Assembly (NCBI RefSeq): GCF_007750395.1
Contig: NZ_CP036281.1
Location: forward strand, 6,037,001 to 6,101,000
Direction: 5' to 3'
Origin: Polystyrenella longa
Lineage (GTDB): Bacteria > Planctomycetota > Planctomycetia > Planctomycetales > Planctomycetaceae
DNA length: 64,000 bases
In this document: positions 60,623 through 64,000 of the stretch, piece by piece
Layout of the letters: every line of letters begins with the position of its first letter
Position numbering within the stretch: position 1 is the first letter of the stretch
Translations under genes and position numbers: made by a program
Notes under the pieces: model-generated
What the model was told of the DNA's origin: nothing
What the model saw: the letters and a program-made list of their open reading frames with translations, nothing else
Database searches by the model: none

Positions 60623-63600
60623 CTAGGGAATAAGGACGAACTCCGGGGAATTCAACAGAGCCCAGAGCATGTCTTCGGCCCGTTCTCGCCAGTCGGTTTC
60701 GAGTAAGGTCGTCGGCGGATCACCAATCTGAATCTTGTCTTCGTATTCAATTTTAAGTTCATTCGCACGAGGCTTCAAATGGTTCGACCAAGAGACTCCG
60801 TCGCGAAGCGGTCGCATGGGCATCGGACCTGCTTCCGCACCCGGTATACGGCGTGATTCGAAACCAGGTTGCAAGTACTCTGAAAATAAACGGGATTCTT
60901 CGTCGGTCGGCTCGCGAGTTAAGAGTGTCAAATAAACCTGTTTGACATACTCCTCTACCGAGAGATTCTGCATCGCCAAAGCGGTGAAGCGGGAATCTTC
61001 CGAAAGTTGCGTGATTCGTTTGGCGACGACTCCATTGGAAAGGATTGAGGACTGCAAAACCGACGGTGATTCTTCACGGTAGGTCAGCGGATCCTGACGC
61101 GATGGACGCCACCCGAAATTTTCGAGAACGTTGATCATTGTCTGCACTCCCGGAAGCGTCAGGGAAGGACGGTCGCGTTCATTCGAGAGCGACGTGAATT
61201 CCCATGCTCGCTCTGGTGAACCGAAGTTGCGGGAAACGACTTCCTGACGGTTGCCGTCGACGTCGATGTTCATGTCTTCGGTGTTGAAGGATTTACCCGC
61301 GACCGAAAACAGCGAATCGACGAGCTGTTCTGCCCGCATTCGTCGACGACTGGGGCCGGCAAACAGTTCCATTTGCGAATCATCCACAGCCGGTTTTCGT
61401 TGATAGGCGGCCGACGTCATGATTAGACGGGTGATGTATTTCAGATCGTAACCGTGCAACATGAATTCACGGGCGAGGAAATTAATCAATTCAGGATGAC
61501 TATTGGTTCCCAGTTCCCAGTCGTCAATGGGTTCCACAAGTCCACGTCCCATCAATCGATGCCAGACGCGATTGACGATGACCTTAGAAAAACGATCATT
61601 TTCGGGAGAAGTAATTTTCCACGCCAGTTGTTCACGGGTATCACTGGGCTTCTGTAGAAACGAGTCGACCGATTCGACTGGATAATCTGCGGCGAACGGC
61701 CACTCGGGCGGCATCGCTTCCCCCGGTTTAATCGAAACGACAATCAGCATGTTCGCGAGCGTCTCTGGATCGACATTCAACGTACTCGTCGCGGGGACTT
61801 TCTCCGGCCCTCGTTTGAGCATCGCCGCCATCTGGAACAAATCGCGTTGACCGAAGTCGTGGAAGGGGGCGTCATGGCAGCGAGCGCATTTCATATTCAT
61901 TCCGAGGAACGCCTGTCCCAGAATGTGGGCCTTGGCCGCCATGGGGGAATCGTTCTGGCTCGCAATCGCGAAACCAGCCGGGCCACCATAGTATTGACTT
62001 CCTTCCATCATGACCAATTCGGTTACCAGCTGATCGAACGGTTTATTGTCGCGGAACGATTCTTCCAGCCAGTAGCGGAAGGGACCGGTATTATTCAATG
62101 TGGGATTGATGACATTCGGATTCTCGGCGAGAGCATCCTGCCAGTAGCTGACCCAGTGATCGGCCCAGCCTGAATGTTTCAACAGGCGGTCGAGATAATT
62201 CGCCCGGCGATCCACCGTTTGATCCGCGAAGAACTCCGCGATCATTTCCGGTGTAGGCACGAGTCCGATGACATCCAGTGAGGCGCGACGGACAAATTCG
62301 AAGTCGCTCATCGTCTCTGTGGGTTCGACATTTTGTTTTACCAGTTCCTGATTGATAAATCGGTCAATCAGATTTGACTCAGGCAGCGCCGTCTCAGCAG
62401 GTACCTCGGGAGCTTCGGTCTCTTTTAGTTTTCCCTGAATCCACGCGTGTCGCTGGGCCCATTGCTCGCGATATTCGACAGAAGCAGCCAGGCGTCGCTC
62501 GGTGTTCATTTTTTCCAGCTTGGCGTCGTATGCTGTTTCGTACGGGTTCCAGGCCTCGTTGGTCAGCGGAATGTTACCGGCGTGATCCAGAACAAGGAAC
62601 TGATCCGTTCCTTCCAGCTGCACGGAAACGAAAGTCTCGCCGAGATCAGGCCGCTTTCCCTGACCGCCAGAGTAGAAGTCGAGCTGGATACGGTGAGACC
62701 CACCGGGAGAAGTAAACTCCACAGCCGATTCGCTGTCACCTGGTTGCAGAGGACGAATACCGGGAATCAGCTGAGGCATTTCCCATATGGTATTGTGGCC
62801 ATTCTGCACAGGGTTCAAAAAACCATTCTCGGCAATCAATTTCCCATCGACGGTCAAGCGGGAACCCCGCCGGGACCGCAGCAGAAACCGATGGTTACCA
62901 GCAGGGAGTTCGATGTTCGTCGAAGCCCGTACCAGGTACGGGTTACTGCGATCGGTAATGAGCCCTTTTTTATCGTACTTTGTCGCGGTGTGCATAAAGA
63001 CGAGTGATGACTGCAAATAACTTTCCGTTGGATCGGGATGAATGAGATCCCAGTTGGTCGCGAATTTGACGTTTTCAAATATCTCGACCAGCACCTGATC
63101 GGCAGGCAATTCGGCCGGGCTCTCATAAGGGTCGGGAAGAATCACATCGAAATGGTTCGCGACTTGTTCTTTAGTTAACGCCTTTCGGTAGATGGCGATT
63201 TCATCGAGTTCACCCGTGAAAGAACTGCTGGCTCCCCCCGCTTGAGCGGAACCAATCCAGAGTTCATCATCATCAACAACCGGGGCCTTGTTTGTTTTGC
63301 CGCCGTAGTCCCATTTTCCGTCGACCTGTTTCCCATCGATATATCCACGCAGTGAATCCTCTTCGCCGAAGGTATAAGTAATGGCGATATGATGCCAACC
63401 ACTGTTAATGGAGAAACCACCTGTTGAACTCCAGCGGTGCCATTCACTTTGCTCGCCACGACTTCGGAACAGAAAGTTCACCGTAGCATTGCCCGATTTT
63501 CCCATCAGGCGCAAGGCGTAGTTCTGGTTGTCGCGTGACTGACCTTCGAGATGCGTCCGACCTTTGCCGATCACATAAGGAGTATGACCATTTGCAATCT

Positions 63601-64000
63601 GAGTCGGATTGACCCAGGCTTCGAGCGTGATCGATTCGCCGGCGTCATAATCGAGGACGCTTTTTTCACCGGGGTCCGTGACTCGTACATAATGTTTCCC
63701 GGCGTCAATTCGAACGGCCTGGTTGGCTTCCGAGAAGAGCGGGAACATTTCCGGCTGTGCCCCTGGCTGATTCCATTTAATGTCTCCCACCATTTCGAAC
63801 TTCAAGTCACTGCCATCGACAACGCTGTTTTTCAGCTGTTCGTCTTGGGAGAACTGCCAGTAGACAACAGGTTCATCAGCGAGGACGCGTTCATGATATG
63901 GACGCGTATCTTTCGGTTTCTCGTCTTCAGCGACGGAAACCGAGCTGAATGACAGCGCTAAGGCCGCGACGATTAACAGGGACAGGGATGAACTTAGCAG
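60623..64000 (-). CDS. LamG-DUF1549-DUF1553 protein, 5' end outside window
   Basis: The frame continues to the right edge, so the true start is outside; the visible N-terminus already includes hydrophobic signal-peptide residues (SLLIVAALALSFSSVSVAED). About 1125 codons are seen. Domains in order are a concanavalin/LamG part (about residues 105-275 of the visible protein, with WHHIAITYTFGEEDSLRGYIDG), a PA14- or CBM-like beta part (about 295-430), DUF1549 (about 540-740, with the heme-type motif CARCHDAPFHDFGQRD), and DUF1553 (about 800-1050, VNRVWHRLMGRGLVEPIDDW, PSRRRMRAEQLVDSLF). No separate PSCyt1 cytochrome is visible inside the window. It is paired with the DUF1501 gene downstream. Substrate unknown; heme binding is inferred from the CxxCH. 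Confidence 0.9.
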   Translation of the reverse strand: MLSSSLSLLIVAALALSFSSVSVAEDEKPKDTRPYHERVLADEPVVYWQFSQDEQLKNSVVDGSDLKFEMVGDIKWNQPGAQPEMFPLFSEANQAVRIDAGKHYVRVTDPGEKSVLDYDAGESITLEAWVNPTQIANGHTPYVIGKGRTHLEGQSRDNQNYALRLMGKSGNATVNFLFRSRGEQSEWHRWSSTGGFSINSGWHHIAITYTFGEEDSLRGYIDGKQVDGKWDYGGKTNKAPVVDDDELWIGSAQAGGASSSFTGELDEIAIYRKALTKEQVANHFDVILPDPYESPAELPADQVLVEIFENVKFATNWDLIHPDPTESYLQSSLVFMHTATKYDKKGLITDRSNPYLVRASTNIELPAGNHRFLLRSRRGSRLTVDGKLIAENGFLNPVQNGHNTIWEMPQLIPGIRPLQPGDSESAVEFTSPGGSHRIQLDFYSGGQGKRPDLGETFVSVQLEGTDQFLVLDHAGNIPLTNEAWNPYETAYDAKLEKMNTERRLAASVEYREQWAQRHAWIQGKLKETEAPEVPAETALPESNLIDRFINQELVKQNVEPTETMSDFEFVRRASLDVIGLVPTPEMIAEFFADQTVDRRANYLDRLLKHSGWADHWVSYWQDALAENPNVINPTLNNTGPFRYWLEESFRDNKPFDQLVTELVMMEGSQYYGGPAGFAIASQNDSPMAAKAHILGQAFLGMNMKCARCHDAPFHDFGQRDLFQMAAMLKRGPEKVPATSTLNVDPETLANMLIVVSIKPGEAMPPEWPFAADYPVESVDSFLQKPSDTREQLAWKITSPENDRFSKVIVNRVWHRLMGRGLVEPIDDWELGTNSHPELINFLAREFMLHGYDLKYITRLIMTSAAYQRKPAVDDSQMELFAGPSRRRMRAEQLVDSLFSVAGKSFNTEDMNIDVDGNRQEVVSRNFGSPERAWEFTSLSNERDRPSLTLPGVQTMINVLENFGWRPSRQDPLTYREESPSVLQSSILSNGVVAKRITQLSEDSRFTALAMQNLSVEEYVKQVYLTLLTREPTDEESRLFSEYLQPGFESRRIPGAEAGPMPMRPLRDGVSWSNHLKPRANELKIEYEDKIQIGDPPTTLLETDWRERAEDMLWALLNSPEFVLIP

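Noticed and set aside
1-64000. CRISPR arrays, transposases, phage genes, rRNA
   Set aside because: No regularly spaced direct repeats, no transposase or integrase motifs and no rRNA-like sequence were noticed on reading.

Overview
The window looks like a chromosomal segment of a planctomycete (Planctomycetales, Planctomycetaceae-like). The reasons are the protein families rather than any marker RNA: a paired DUF1501 protein and LamG-DUF1549-DUF1553 protein, a huge sorbosone-dehydrogenase-like protein with HEAT repeats and a PVC-type CxxCH heme domain, a DUF4129/DUF4350 pair, many secreted or TAT-exported proteins of planctomycete type, a transmembrane Ser/Thr kinase, and a MacB/Lol-type ABC operon headed by a CSVPVFRYALEQW protein. 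No rRNA, intact tRNA, CRISPR array, transposase or phage gene was seen. Genes of core metabolism and lineage-specific genes are interleaved on both strands.

Layout. 1-2.7 kb: three minus-strand membrane genes (DoxX fragment and two unknowns). 2.7-4.4 kb: a long control region with a 13-bp inverted repeat, then two tandem Hsp20 chaperones and a terminator. 4.4-7.5 kb: an unknown protein and two alpha/beta hydrolases. 7.8-11.3 kb: a LolC/LolD-like ABC exporter and IlvE. 11.3-14.2 kb: DUF4350 and DUF4129 (overlapping) and a tandem-ACT protein. 14.2-19.1 kb: SGNH-hydrolase-like protein plus PVC-heme dehydrogenase. 19.4-24.3 kb: a plus-strand run of six genes (CSVPVFRYALEQW protein, ABC permease, ABC ATPase, MoaD-like, DUF420-like, small CPMC protein). 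24.3-29.6 kb: M19 dipeptidase-like, Nif3-like and a 970-residue secreted protein. 29.9-34.6 kb: sugar-phosphate-isomerase-like TIM barrel, xseA-xseB, hisC, hisB. 34.6-35.6 kb: almost 1 kb without genes but with strong RNA-like structure. 35.6-40.8 kb: ribD, two unknown membrane proteins and a repeat-rich surface protein. 41.4-43.2 kb: thiC. 43.5-50.7 kb: coiled-coil protein, FHA-like protein, PLDc_N-like protein, kinase, large membrane protein and a degenerate DapA-like enzyme. 51.0-57.6 kb: mreB-mreC-mreD-PBP2 followed by mnmA, all on the minus strand. 57.9-64 kb: bestrophin-like channel, DUF1501 and LamG/DUF1549/DUF1553 protein, which runs off the window.

Functional links. The two Hsp20s form one stress unit. 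xseA/xseB encode the two subunits of exonuclease VII. HisC and HisB serve histidine synthesis, RibD riboflavin, ThiC thiamine and IlvE branched-chain amino acids. MreBCD with PBP2 is an elongasome set. The kinase, FHA-like protein and 538-residue membrane protein probably form a signalling block. The most unusual points are catalytic-residue losses in recognisable enzymes (the M19-like, SGNH-like and DapA-like proteins), mutually exclusive hairpins just upstream of hisB, a structured gene-free kilobase next to ribD, a CIRCE-shaped but CIRCE-unlike operator upstream of hsp20, and inverted-repeat elements inserted around and inside the mre cluster.
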